Below, in pieces: positions 29,707 to 39,038 of a stretch of 64,000 nucleotides of DNA. Under the pieces are notes generated by a model. That model made no database searches. It saw only the letters and a program-made list of their open reading frames with translations, and was not told the origin of the DNA. A program made the translations under genes and the position numbers. Source of the stretch: Marinobacterium stanieri (GTDB lineage Bacteria > Pseudomonadota > Gammaproteobacteria > Pseudomonadales > Balneatricaceae); assembly GCF_900155945.1 (NCBI RefSeq), contig NZ_FTMN01000004.1, positions 186,001 through 250,000 on the forward strand. Direction: 5' to 3'. The first letter of the stretch is position 1. Every line of letters starts with the position of its first letter.

Positions 29707-30056
29707 TCCATAACCCTGTATATGAACTCCAAGTGTTTAATATCAGTATCAACAGGCCTTTCTGAGATACTGAAGAAGACAATATCACCTTCGTCATAGT
29801 CTTTTAAAGTTGCATCGGCTACAACCTCATCAGGCCCTCTTACGACTTGCCCTAACTTAGTCCCAAATTTGTCAATCCTGTACTGCTCTGTACCAATCTT
29901 AACAATGCCGCGGAGCTCGGAATACTCACTGATAGTACCGTACTTATAAGGTAAGCCATTGTCAGCACCTACCACGACATCCTCAACAACCTCAGCGCGT
30001 ATAGGCGAGGAGATAATAAGTGCCAGAAATACAGCACTGTTGAATAAACGCTTCAT
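29703..30056 (-). CDS. pilY2: PilY2-like small periplasmic protein
   Basis: About 117 residues from ATG 30054-30056, which has GGGGAG eight bases upstream. Signal peptide (MKRLFNSAVFLALIISSPIRA) then a small all-beta-looking domain (GIVKIGTEQYRIDKF, DYDEGDIVFFSISE). Assigned by position between pilY1 and pilE, where P. aeruginosa has the 115-residue PilY2, and by similar length; primary sequence support is limited. Role in pilus biogenesis is inferred. Confidence 0.7.
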   Translation of the reverse strand: MKRLFNSAVFLALIISSPIRAEVVEDVVVGADNGLPYKYGTISEYSELRGIVKIGTEQYRIDKFGTKLGQVVRGPDEVVADATLKDYDEGDIVFFSISERPVDTDIKHLEFIYRVME

Positions 30057-30071
30057 CGTTTGCACTCCCCG

Positions 30072-33000
30072 TTAGTTTGCTTCAAGCCAGCTTTGTCGAC
30101 CTTCCCTGCCCGGCCCTGGGTTTTCAGCAAGACGCACCGTACGTGTCAAAACCTTTTCTTCAGACGTTTCATCATCAGCAAGAATCGTTGGCGCTGGGAG
30201 CTCTTGGCTGAATTTGATACCAGAAACAACACCTCCACTATCACCCGCGACCTCGTCACTTACATTGAATTTGCCGTCCTCGTTTAGGTCAAATGCCGAG
30301 TAGTCCAACGCTCCGCCTGTAATTGCATCCAGATCCATCAACCAACTTTCGGAGTCACTGCGACAAGGATCGCTCTGAATAAGAGGAATTGTGGTCGGGA
30401 AAATCACCTTGCCATTCCGCAATGTTGGTGTGGTTACAATTCTCTCACGCGCCGAAGTAAGCTTGTTAAAGTCCATATACCAACCTTTGTGTGAAGACCA
30501 GTTGGGCTCATTTGAACTAACAAGGCGAACAAGAGAGTTGGCACCATCGAAGGACTGCTCCCCCTCGTAGGCAATTGTCTGCTTCAGCAATTGACTACGA
30601 CCGCTTACAGGTGTTTGGTTGCCGCCTTCGTTTTTATCCCAAATAGCATAAAACGTTTGGATATCATCACTACCAGCCGTTTTGTCTTCCGTTTCAATGT
30701 ACTTGCCGGTACCAAAATACACCAGGAAACCACCTTTAGGGTGCCTGCCAACTGTTGGCGCTGCATTGGGGGCAACCATGATTGGCTGACGCGTACAACT
30801 ATTACCGCTGCCATAGCACGCTGTGAACAGGGGATTACCTCCAAAGGCAACTTCCATGTTCATGGAATTCTGGCCACCACCGTTGTTTTTGCCTTTGCCT
30901 TTGCCGCTGCCATTGCTGTCACCCGACAGGTCAAACTTCCAAACATTACCAAACAGGTCACCGGCGTACACATAATCAACTACCGAATCCAAATCATGGT
31001 CTACGGGTGCTAAAGTACCCAATCCATTCGGTCGCTGGCCGCCTGTCGGATCATCATCAGAACCTATTCCAGTATCAATTTTGCCAATTAAGCTGCCATC
31101 TGAAAGATCAACAATATACAACACAGCATTACCAGTACTGGATACCTGCGTATCACTGGCGGAAGTCGGTACCGTGTTGTTGTAGCCATTCCCGAAAATT
31201 GCAGCCCAGGTGCCGTTATGAAGCTTCACGATCGCCGGACGGCTGTAGGTATAGCCAAGATCGGCATCCGTGAACTCCCACATAAATATGTCACTGGCAT
31301 TGCCTTCATTAAACTTGGAAGGGTCGGTTACATCGAGCGCATATACAGACTGCCCCCCCTTATTTAATCCCCCTACAAGGATGCTTTTCCACTGATTATC
31401 AATAAATGCGTCAACAATTGTTGGCGTTCCATCCACAAAATATTTGTGATCATATGTCTGACTGGCAAGGCTGGGTAAATTTTCTAGCGCGGCATCCGGA
31501 ATGAAAGCCAGTTTCTCTTCGCCAGTATCAGCATCAAAAGCGTGTAGCATGCCATCGTTAGCACCTACATAGACCATTTCATCACGATTAGCCCAAGTCG
31601 AGCTAAATGAGGAATAAGAAGCTGACTCTAAATCAGCCGGGTAACGAAAAGAGGGAGCACCTACAAAGCGTGGACTGGAGTAGATAATATCGCCCAAACG
31701 TTTAGACCGGATACGATATTCCCCACCAGCATTGCCCTCATTTTCCTGGTTACCACGAATATATTGCAACACGGACTGACCACCCAGATGGTCACGTAAA
31801 CTCTGGCTCAATTGTCCCCAACGAAATTTTGTCCCGGTTCCATTTTTGTTATATATGATACTTCTGCTATTCCAGCTTGGCATTTCAGCGGAGGCAACCC
31901 AAACTTCAGAGCCACTTGAGTCCTCTTTAATAAGGTCCCCTGTCCAATTGAGGCTATTATATTGAGGAAAGAAAAGCTCAGCATCAATCAAAGTACCGCT
32001 AGACGCGGCAGCTGATGAGGAACTAAGCACTTTATCGCCAATGTCCGAAAGTGCCTGGGTCAAACGGTCTTTTAGTTCATCCGCTGTGCTTGCAGTGTAG
32101 TATTGACCGTTACCTGCAGTAGCCGTATCGCTCAGGAGGCTATGGTCAAGTGCAAAACCTACTGTGTAGGTATAAAGATTTTGCTTCTCAAAATTTGGAT
32201 CATTGTAGCTGACACCGGCCTTGTCTTTCTCATTACCATTTGGCTTAAGATCAAGTTCCCAGGCAAATTCAGCTATATCATCCAAGTAATAATCTCCACT
32301 GTCATTATTCCAATCAGGGAGAGTTTTGTTAATTCCACTAATTTTATCATTTGTTACTGTATTCCATACTCCTTCAAAGCCATCCTGAGTAGGCTCACCA
32401 TCGGTAATAAGAATACTGAAGTTCTTCTGGCATCGATATTGAATTGGGGACGTAAACTGGGGAGTTCCAGACCAGACCCCTTCCAGGCCCCTGAAATAAC
32501 GGGTTACCTCGTAGTAAGCTTCGCTTACAGGGGTGTTTGTGCTTGCATCCAGGTCTGAAATTTCGTCAATCAGATCATCTTTATGCGATGCCCATTGCGC
32601 ACTGCTGGGAGTAATCTGCGAAGGACCACAGCCTTGAATAATCTTACCGCCAGCACTGCTGTAGAACCTGGCCGCGCCAAAACGCACACCCTCAACCTCA
32701 CGGACTATCTCGGATGAAACATCTCGAGCAACTTTCATTCGGGTTTCATTTGGAAAGCCCGGGTAGGTTGTCAAATCAGTGTTGTGAGGAAAAGTGGCAA
32801 AAATGTAATTCAAATAATTACCAGTGAAACGCGTACTATTACCTTCTGGACGAGGAAGCTTAATGCACTTCCTTTCTCTCCAATCATTTATTCTGACCGC
32901 TTCAGTATAACCGGAACTGCAGTTATCTGTGGTCAATGAGCTTAGGTGAATGTTCTGACCGTTAACATCCCATTCACTACCTTCATAATTATAGTTACCC

Positions 33001-33254
33001 CCCACCCATATTCTGTTATCCCAACGCTGGTAACTGGTATTGGGATCATATCCATCATATGTATTGTCTCCCTCAAACCAGATGACATTATTCATACTTC
33101 CCGAGTTATCAATTACCAACATGACGTTTGGGTCAACACGGGATGACAAAACAGTCAAGGGTTCATTAGGAATATTCAGTTTCCCAGCAGCAAGAGCTGG
33201 AGAGATTGATAATGCCGCTACAGCCAGGCATATGAACGAGTTTTGACTTTTCAT
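30072..33254 (-). CDS. pilY1: Type IV pilus tip adhesin PilY1
   Basis: 1060 residues with a signal peptide. The N-terminal von Willebrand A region begins NVMLVIDNSGSMN (MIDAS DxSxS) at about residue 45. The C-terminal PilY1 beta-propeller includes VYVGANDGMLHAFDADTGEE, LVGGLNKGGQSVYALDV and a Ca-binding-like DHDLDSVVDYVYAGDLFGNVWKFD. A late DLNEDGKFNVSDE is another Ca-loop candidate. It caps the pilus, needs minor pilins for export, and in P. aeruginosa acts in surface sensing. It is slightly shorter than the P. aeruginosa protein (about 1160) and somewhat AT-richer than its neighbours. Confidence 0.95.
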   Translation of the reverse strand: MKSQNSFICLAVAALSISPALAAGKLNIPNEPLTVLSSRVDPNVMLVIDNSGSMNNVIWFEGDNTYDGYDPNTSYQRWDNRIWVGGNYNYEGSEWDVNGQNIHLSSLTTDNCSSGYTEAVRINDWRERKCIKLPRPEGNSTRFTGNYLNYIFATFPHNTDLTTYPGFPNETRMKVARDVSSEIVREVEGVRFGAARFYSSAGGKIIQGCGPSQITPSSAQWASHKDDLIDEISDLDASTNTPVSEAYYEVTRYFRGLEGVWSGTPQFTSPIQYRCQKNFSILITDGEPTQDGFEGVWNTVTNDKISGINKTLPDWNNDSGDYYLDDIAEFAWELDLKPNGNEKDKAGVSYNDPNFEKQNLYTYTVGFALDHSLLSDTATAGNGQYYTASTADELKDRLTQALSDIGDKVLSSSSAAASSGTLIDAELFFPQYNSLNWTGDLIKEDSSGSEVWVASAEMPSWNSRSIIYNKNGTGTKFRWGQLSQSLRDHLGGQSVLQYIRGNQENEGNAGGEYRIRSKRLGDIIYSSPRFVGAPSFRYPADLESASYSSFSSTWANRDEMVYVGANDGMLHAFDADTGEEKLAFIPDAALENLPSLASQTYDHKYFVDGTPTIVDAFIDNQWKSILVGGLNKGGQSVYALDVTDPSKFNEGNASDIFMWEFTDADLGYTYSRPAIVKLHNGTWAAIFGNGYNNTVPTSASDTQVSSTGNAVLYIVDLSDGSLIGKIDTGIGSDDDPTGGQRPNGLGTLAPVDHDLDSVVDYVYAGDLFGNVWKFDLSGDSNGSGKGKGKNNGGGQNSMNMEVAFGGNPLFTACYGSGNSCTRQPIMVAPNAAPTVGRHPKGGFLVYFGTGKYIETEDKTAGSDDIQTFYAIWDKNEGGNQTPVSGRSQLLKQTIAYEGEQSFDGANSLVRLVSSNEPNWSSHKGWYMDFNKLTSARERIVTTPTLRNGKVIFPTTIPLIQSDPCRSDSESWLMDLDAITGGALDYSAFDLNEDGKFNVSDEVAGDSGGVVSGIKFSQELPAPTILADDETSEEKVLTRTVRLAENPGPGREGRQSWLEAN

Positions 33255-33266
33255 AGCGAAAAAACC

Positions 33267-33761
33267 TCAATTGAAACGCTTGGCAAAAGTACTTTCCAAA
33301 GTAGTAATTGAGTTAGGGCTTTGACCAGTACCTTGCGACATTACTCTATAAATATCTCGCCCTTTACGAATGTCATATCCAGTAACCAAGTCGTCCGGAA
33401 TAAACTCCATTTCCTCAATTACCATTTGAGGCTGAGCATTGACATTTGTTAAGTCATCGGTGTCATTGTCCGTGCCATAAATGAAAGGGGCATCCCAATC
33501 GATGTCATCATCAAAAATCCAGTCATCATTAGGTGCTGGAGGCGATAATTGTGCCTGCAACCATGCCTCACGGTTTCGCAAACCGGCTTCAGCAGCTTGA
33601 AAGGAAATGTTCTTGTCACGCGTGTTGCCTGACATTTTCTCTTCCATCGTGGTGGTTTGCATGGAGCCCACTCCAATGATACCTATCAGGACCAACATTA
33701 TCATGGCCACAACAAGTGCCGACCCCTGGTGTTTCTGACAGCGTATACTTCGATTATTCAT
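33267..33761 (-). CDS. pilX: Type IV minor pilin PilX
   Basis: 164 residues. Prepilin-type N-terminus CQKHQGSALVVAMIMLVLIGIIGVG, with SALVVAM in place of FTLxE, as is usual for PilX, followed by the QTTTMEEKMSGNTRDKNISFQAAEAGLR stretch typical of the family (read in parts). It lies in the order pilW-pilX-pilY1 with a 4-base overlap with pilW. Part of the tip complex. Confidence 0.92.
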   Translation of the reverse strand: MNNRSIRCQKHQGSALVVAMIMLVLIGIIGVGSMQTTTMEEKMSGNTRDKNISFQAAEAGLRNREAWLQAQLSPPAPNDDWIFDDDIDWDAPFIYGTDNDTDDLTNVNAQPQMVIEEMEFIPDDLVTGYDIRKGRDIYRVMSQGTGQSPNSITTLESTFAKRFN

Positions 33762-34795
33762 GGCAGGCGGTTCCTGATCCCTACGGTTGAACTGAATACT
33801 CTTCGCAGACGCCCATCCCCTGGGTCAGCCAGACCAGCCCAGGGGGCCGGGAATGCCTGAGCCTCATCAACAACACCTGCAGCCAAACTTGATGCAAGCA
33901 AATTTACCTGTATGGCAACAACATCCTCCCAATCAGTGACAGCACCGGCAGCAACGTAACTGTCTACAGACTGATCGCCATCCGTGTCTTCACCATAAAG
34001 AAGCTGCATATCATCGATACCATTAACAAGCTCTTCGGGGGTTCCAGCGGTACCTGTACTGAAGCTGACACGCTTCAAGGCCGGCTGACCATCCAGGCCT
34101 GCACCGATGTAATAAATGGTGCTGTCAAAAAGGAAAATTTGCATGGATTCATCATAGGCTTTACTGAATGTGTTACTGCCCGGGTTTTTGTTACCTGGGT
34201 CGTTCCCTCCGGCACCAACACCACGCCCCAAACCATTAGCGTTTGCATTATTACCTTTCTGGAAAATATCGCAGGACTCGGAGTCGCCCACAAACATGAT
34301 CGTGCCGGCATCAATGCCGCTTTTCTGCGGATTAGTGTTGATAACAGCTGCATTAGCAGGCGTATTACCAGAGGCAGCTACGCCTGAGACCCGAGAAGCT
34401 GTTTTGATCAGAAGTACATCCCCCCTGACGTAATCGGCTATATTGGCAGCAAATGTGCCCGCCGAATCGTTCCAACCAAGTAAAGCATCGTCGAGGCTAA
34501 ACAAATCTTCACTATATGCAGCGTTACCCTCGTCAAGCAGAATATTAACTTCATTCTGGCAGGCCCGTTTAAAGCCTGCGTTGCGAATGTCACGGGCAAG
34601 AAAATGCATGCCAAAACGGCCACTTTCCTGAACCCGCGAAAGTGCTTCTGTGGTTGCCGCAGTACGAGATCCACTCAAGTAGACCATGACGACACCCATC
34701 AGGATCAGCAGTCCAATGATAGAACCAATCATCACCTCGACAAGACTGAACCCTGATTGACGGTGTATGCGAGGATAGGATTTGTGCGTGTGCAT
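33758..34795 (-). CDS. pilW: Type IV minor pilin PilW
   Basis: 345 residues. Prepilin signature QSGFSLVEVMIGSIIGLLILMGVV near residue 14, followed by TTEALSRVQESGRFGMHFLARDIRNAGF, typical of PilW (shown in parts). A large variable C-terminal domain contains Asp/Asn-rich loops. It overlaps pilX by four bases and follows pilV by two, so translation is coupled. Confidence 0.92.
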   Translation of the reverse strand: MHTHKSYPRIHRQSGFSLVEVMIGSIIGLLILMGVVMVYLSGSRTAATTEALSRVQESGRFGMHFLARDIRNAGFKRACQNEVNILLDEGNAAYSEDLFSLDDALLGWNDSAGTFAANIADYVRGDVLLIKTASRVSGVAASGNTPANAAVINTNPQKSGIDAGTIMFVGDSESCDIFQKGNNANANGLGRGVGAGGNDPGNKNPGSNTFSKAYDESMQIFLFDSTIYYIGAGLDGQPALKRVSFSTGTAGTPEELVNGIDDMQLLYGEDTDGDQSVDSYVAAGAVTDWEDVVAIQVNLLASSLAAGVVDEAQAFPAPWAGLADPGDGRLRRVFSSTVGIRNRLP

Positions 34796-34797
34796 GG

Positions 34798-35238
34798 TTA
34801 AATATCCGTTACAAAAGTCATGCTGCCGGTACTGGCGTCACCACTAAGGTTGCCCTGATCATCTACAACTGCACCACGGTCATCAGTCCAGGTTACGGTA
34901 ATACTGACGTTATTATCGTCCCGTACCAATGTACCTGCCGCCCCTGCGCCCAAAATGGTTACCAGGCGCGCATCCCAGTTGGCACGAAACCCCGCTTCGC
35001 CATCGTCAAAATCCCCTTCTCTTGCCTGGATGCGTTCTGCACGCATGGCATCCACAAGCTCACCGGCAAGGATGGTCGCTTGAGAACGCAGATAAGCACT
35101 CTGGTTCCCCTTGACCGAATATACCTGCATTCCCAAAAGCCCTAACAACCCAACTGTAACAACGATAAGTGCAATAATGACTTCAACAATGGTAGAGCCC
35201 CGCTCCTGATTGAGCGGCTTGTAACGAGTAATAATCAT
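34798..35238 (-). CDS. pilV: Type IV minor pilin PilV
   Basis: About 146 residues from ATG 35236-35238; the open frame back to 35247 would need a TTG. Prepilin site in QERGSTIVEVIIALIVVTVGLLGLLGMQVY, with the class-typical GLLGLLGMQ. The start abuts the fimU stop. GGAG lies ten bases upstream. Part of the minor pilin tip complex. Confidence 0.9.
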   Translation of the reverse strand: MIITRYKPLNQERGSTIVEVIIALIVVTVGLLGLLGMQVYSVKGNQSAYLRSQATILAGELVDAMRAERIQAREGDFDDGEAGFRANWDARLVTILGAGAAGTLVRDDNNVSITVTWTDDRGAVVDDQGNLSGDASTGSMTFVTDI

Positions 35239-35753
35239 GGTGGGCAAGCTCCCTGAAACACGGAACCAGTCAAACGCATGCAGTAATCGGTTGTATCACT
35301 ACCAACAGACACCACAAAGCCGGCAGCCGTGTCTACTGTGCCATCGCTGGCAAAGTTGAAGGCTGCCGCACCGGACGTAACTGTTGCGTTCTGGATGGCA
35401 TCCCAGACTCTAACAACTTGCACGGTGTTACCAGCAGCATTTACTTCGAGCACAATCAGCCCATCTCCCCAGCTTTGATCGCCACTGCAGCCATTATCTG
35501 CAGCATTTCTTTCACATAGACGAATACGCCCATTGGCCGGCAATTCCCGGGTAATGGCTTCGGAGCGGGCAAGCTGAACGGCTGCAGCAAAAGCATCATT
35601 AGCCCTGTTAACACGGCTATTCTCGAACATGCTTTGAAAACCGGGGATTCCAATCCCCAGAACAATAGCCAGGATCGCGACAGCGACCATGACCTCTACC
35701 AGCGAGAAGCCTGTATTCTTAGACACGTTTATACGCTTAGACTGGAACGTCAC
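35235..35753 (-). CDS. fimU: Type IV minor pilin FimU (FimT/GspH-like)
   Basis: About 172 residues from GTG 35751-35753, chosen because GGAG lies seven bases upstream and it gives a 15-residue leader (ends SKNTG) before FSLVEVMVAVAILAIVLGIGIPGF. The open frame to 35813 is unsupported. A FimT/GspH domain follows with ANDAFAAAVQLARSEAITRE and a C-terminal disulphide-like Cys pair (CMRLTGSVFQGAC). First gene of the minor pilin operon. A 227-base gap upstream (35814-36040) separates it from the ligase-like gene and presumably holds its promoter, though I could not point to a convincing one. Confidence 0.9.
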   Translation of the reverse strand: MTFQSKRINVSKNTGFSLVEVMVAVAILAIVLGIGIPGFQSMFENSRVNRANDAFAAAVQLARSEAITRELPANGRIRLCERNAADNGCSGDQSWGDGLIVLEVNAAGNTVQVVRVWDAIQNATVTSGAAAFNFASDGTVDTAAGFVVSVGSDTTDYCMRLTGSVFQGACPP

Positions 35754-36040
35754 TTCAATTCTCCGTGAATGTATCCACAGGCTAATTATGGCAGCAATTC
35801 CGTGGGCCTGCACAAGCGCTGAGTAGAGAAAGAAGGGAGTGGTGAGACTCGCCTTGGACTACTCCTTTAGCCCACGGGGAATGCCAATAGCGCCCTTAAG
35901 GCCAGACGCTCATTAATGCTCTTTACTTAATCACTTACTTCATCAGGAAGCAACAGAGCTTTATCAATAGAGCAAAAAAGTCTTGACATGGCGCAGGAAA
36001 GGAGAGCAAGCGTCACCAGCAGGCAACACTCACACCTTGT

Positions 36041-37822
36041 TTACTGATATACAGGATCAGGCAGTGAGGCAGCCGATCCCCCCAGAGCGTTACTATCGGT
36101 AGCACGAGGGAAAACGCCGTCATTTTCAAGCAGGATTTCAACCCTCTCTCTCGCTTTAAGAATGACAGGGTGCTCAGGATAAAGATAAAGTCCAGTCTTA
36201 ATAACGTGTTCAGCCTTATCAGCATTCCCTTTTGCCGCGTACGCAAGCGCCAGGTCATGAAAAGTTGTATTCTCAGGCACCTTTTTCAGATAAGGCTCAG
36301 CATGTTTGATAAAAACATCTACCCATCTGCTATCAGCTTCACCAGTCAGTGCTTGATGCAATACAAGCTTCATCAGCATTGCTGTACCAAACTCATGAAA
36401 ATACGGATTTTCACTGGCTTCAGCCACCTCATTAATATCCGGACTATTATAATAAAGGAACTGAGAAAGCTGGCGACTGGCCTTGAAGGTTGATGTAAAA
36501 AACATCAATCCGCCAATAAACACTACGCAGCCAACCATAGGCACGGCAATTAGCACCTTGTCATTCCGAATTATTTTCTTGCGACACCAGGGTCGGTAAG
36601 CCAGATGAACTATAAACACAAATACAATAAAATGATAAACAGAAATATAAAACGGCATTTCTACCATCATATGCAAGGACATAGGCATTAGCATCGCCAG
36701 TATTGCACCACCCCGCTGCCAGCCATTGTGATATACCTTCCACAAAACAGCACCCGCCAAAACGAATAACCCCAACAAGGCAATAGCACCACCCTCAACA
36801 GCCCACATTAAAATCTCATTATGCGGATGTGTGAACCCTGTTCGAAAGCGAATATCTGCCTCAGGATGGCTGGCAACATAATCTGCCGCTTCATATTGAA
36901 ACGCACCCGGGAAGCTCCCCACCCCCTGGCCCGCCACCGGGTTTTCAAAAAACAGGTCAGCGGCGATACGATACATGTGCGGACGCATATCGGATGAGCT
37001 TTCAACGAGGCGTTCCAGCTTGGAGTAAGACTTATCCAGACCGTCACTGAAATAAGCCCCTGCAAACACACCTATTGCCACAAGAGCCGCTACCGTTAGC
37101 GGCCTGTATTTCTCTCTCGATAGCAGTTTGTATCGGCAAATAAATACTATAGGTATCGCAACAACAAGGGCCAGTAACCCAAGGCGAGAACCCGTCGATA
37201 ACACAGTATAGGCACCAAAAATGACAACAGCATAAGTCAAAGCCTTGATCACTTTTGAGCGAGACTTAAAGCCGGGGGAACTTAGCTGATATATAGCCAG
37301 CACCATACCTGTTACAACCGAGGAAGCCAGCAGATTGGGCTGCATGAAAAAGCCCAATGGACGAGGAACAGGAGGATGTGAAATCATGCCGTATAATAAT
37401 CGTCCCGGGACTGCCTGAAGCAGTGCCTGAATCATATTCAGCAGCATCCCCACCAACAGTATATAAATGGCGGTATCAATAGAGCGGCGAGTTGGCTGGA
37501 ACTGGAAAAACGAAAAGAAGAGCAACAAGGCCGCACAAATAGTGATTAAACGTATGGCTAGATCACGGGGAAAGTCAAATCCGGAAATCGTGTTAGCAAC
37601 CAATATTGCCAGAGGAAAAGAGCACAACCAAATCCACCCTTCAGGCACAATCCAACTACGGCCTTTATGCACATTCAAAGCAGATAGAAATATGGCAACG
37701 ACGACCACTTCACACAAAAAAATATTAAATGGCTGAATAAGAACATCATGCCCGGTAGAAGGAATAAAAACAAAGGGGACAAAGGCAATTAATATAAAAA
37801 CCGGGTAGTAAGTTATATTCAC
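36041..37822 (-). CDS. Wzy_C family O-oligosaccharyltransferase (PglL/TfpO/PilO-like) or O-antigen ligase
   Basis: 593 residues. About 11-12 hydrophobic segments; the Wzy_C core runs over residues about 190-370, with a large periplasmic loop near GQGVGSFPGAFQYEAADYV and the characteristic FRTGFTHPHNEILMWAVEGG, where HNE-like residues are expected in ligases. After the last helix comes a soluble C-terminal domain of about 160 residues with TPR-like helices (NADKAEHVIKTGLYLYPEHPV). In other bacteria, members next to pilin genes transfer lipid-linked glycan to pilin. It lies 88 bases after the second pilin. O-antigen ligase (WaaL) function is the alternative. Confidence 0.85.
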   Translation of the reverse strand: MNITYYPVFILIAFVPFVFIPSTGHDVLIQPFNIFLCEVVVVAIFLSALNVHKGRSWIVPEGWIWLCSFPLAILVANTISGFDFPRDLAIRLITICAALLLFFSFFQFQPTRRSIDTAIYILLVGMLLNMIQALLQAVPGRLLYGMISHPPVPRPLGFFMQPNLLASSVVTGMVLAIYQLSSPGFKSRSKVIKALTYAVVIFGAYTVLSTGSRLGLLALVVAIPIVFICRYKLLSREKYRPLTVAALVAIGVFAGAYFSDGLDKSYSKLERLVESSSDMRPHMYRIAADLFFENPVAGQGVGSFPGAFQYEAADYVASHPEADIRFRTGFTHPHNEILMWAVEGGAIALLGLFVLAGAVLWKVYHNGWQRGGAILAMLMPMSLHMMVEMPFYISVYHFIVFVFIVHLAYRPWCRKKIIRNDKVLIAVPMVGCVVFIGGLMFFTSTFKASRQLSQFLYYNSPDINEVAEASENPYFHEFGTAMLMKLVLHQALTGEADSRWVDVFIKHAEPYLKKVPENTTFHDLALAYAAKGNADKAEHVIKTGLYLYPEHPVILKARERVEILLENDGVFPRATDSNALGGSAASLPDPVYQ

Positions 37823-37910
37823 ACAAATCCTTTTAAAGAAAAATCCAGAAAAATATAAAATACAGTCATAATTTCAGGTAAAACAATTCAGTAGCCGAAA
37901 GCCAAATAAC

Positions 37911-38288
37911 CTAAGGCACAGGCATAACAGCAGGAACCAGCGGACTCAAGGCACAAGCTGAAGAAAAGTTCAATACACATACAGAGCCCTCGTCACCTGG
38001 CGCAGCAGGATATGCCACAATAGGCTGTGAATACGAAACAAATGCGCTCGCATCTGTAATCCAATCACAAGCAGACGCGGTTGGAGCTGGTATAGACTCT
38101 GCCTCACCCATAGCCACCATAACTACGTTTGTGTAACCTTTTGCTTCACCCAAACAAGCCTTGTTTGCACTTTGTCTCGCATATTGCAAATAAGACGGTA
38201 AAGCTATAGAAGCCAAAACACCTATGATAGCTAGAACAGTCATCAACTCAATTAAAGAGAACCCTTCGGCTTGCTGTATTTTTTTCAT
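37911..38288 (-). CDS. Second type IV pilin (PilA paralogue) with a Pro-rich tail
   Basis: 125 residues from ATG 38286-38288, with GAGGAA six bases upstream. Leader MKKIQQAEG then FSLIELMTVLAIIGVLASIALPSYLQYARQSANKACLGEAKG. It aligns with the major pilin next to it through the SANxACLxEAKG segment and the central Cys. The C-terminus is different: two Cys (VCVLNFSSAC) then ALSPLVPAVMPVP, a short Ser/Pro-rich tail that could be a glycosylation region. A hairpin terminator separates it from pilA, so it is expected at lower levels. Confidence 0.9.
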   Translation of the reverse strand: MKKIQQAEGFSLIELMTVLAIIGVLASIALPSYLQYARQSANKACLGEAKGYTNVVMVAMGEAESIPAPTASACDWITDASAFVSYSQPIVAYPAAPGDEGSVCVLNFSSACALSPLVPAVMPVP

Positions 38289-38307
38289 CACCGATTCCTC
38301 TATTAAA

Positions 38308-38345
38308 TAAAAAGGGGTTGCGCTATACACGCCCCCCCTCTTTAA
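38308..38345 (-). terminator. Hairpin between the two pilin genes
   Basis: Read on the minus strand: a GGGG arm with GGCG, a short loop, GCGC, CCCC, and then TTTTTATTT. This looks like an intrinsic terminator or attenuator after pilA that lets only part of transcription through to the second pilin and the ligase-like gene. Confidence 0.6.
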
Positions 38346-38384
38346 GATGACCAAACAATTCTATTAAGAATATTTAGTTATGAC

Positions 38385-38756
38385 TTATGGCAGACTACAG
38401 GTGGCTGAGTTCTGACACGTTACAGTTTCATCACCCGGGGATACTGCATCGATTGTGAAAGACGGAGCACCAGCCGGGATACCACCAAAGTTTGGTGCAC
38501 CAGCAATTGTGGCAGTATCACAAGCAGCCCACGTAAATGCCGGCAATGTTTCGTTCTCAGAGAATGCAATCAAAGTCGCGTTCGCAACGCCCTTAGCCTC
38601 AGCCAAACAAGCATTGTTGGCAGACTTACGAGTGTAGTCCTGGTACGCAGGCAGTGCGATTGCTGCCAGGATACCGATGATCGCAACTACGATCATCAAT
38701 TCAATCAGGGTAAAACCTTTCTGGCCGCGCTTGGCCTGGATCATTTCGGGTTTCAT
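38385..38756 (-). CDS. pilA: Major type IV pilin PilA
   Basis: 123 residues. Leader [14 protein letters not shown], cleaved before [32 protein letters not shown], the classic type IVa pilin N-terminus with Glu5. The C-terminal disulphide loop is CQNSATC and the protein ends SLP. A strong GGAGAGA ribosome site precedes the ATG. It is divergent from pilB across 282 bases (38757-39038). A sigma-54 promoter is usual for pilA, but no site with correct GG-N10-GC spacing was found there. Confidence 0.93.
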   Translation of the reverse strand: MKPEMIQAKRGQKGFTLIELMIVVAIIGILAAIALPAYQDYTRKSANNACLAEAKGVANATLIAFSENETLPAFTWAACDTATIAGAPNFGGIPAGAPSFTIDAVSPGDETVTCQNSATCSLP

Positions 38757-39038
38757 AAGATTCTCTCCAGCGAGAAGTTAATAAAATGGTAGAGCAGCTT
38801 GGAACAGTGCCGTAACGTCCGTTTCACAGCTACATTCTAATGTTAGCCATTAGCTGACTGAGATGTCCAGCCTGAACACAAACTTAACAGCCAAGTAATC
38901 TGAGCTTAGTCAACGAATATGACATTACAAGTATCTTGAGCAGTTGCCCTGCCGTGACAAGAGCGTATATTCTCTTGCAGCAGGAGATAATAGAGTAACA
39001 GGCGCATGGAAGCACGCCTTCCGGCCAGAGGAGTCAAG

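Noticed and set aside
38788-38797. tRNA-like GGTAGAGCAG between pilA and pilB
   Set aside because: It resembles a tRNA D-arm, but there is no anticodon arm, T-loop (GGTTCGA) or acceptor stem around it.
38877-38894. Possible sigma-54 promoter of pilA (TTGGCTGTTAAGTTTGTG on the minus strand)
   Set aside because: GG-N10 spacing is right but the -12 element reads TG, not GC. Another GG/GC pair nearer the gene has the wrong spacing. Not strong enough to list.
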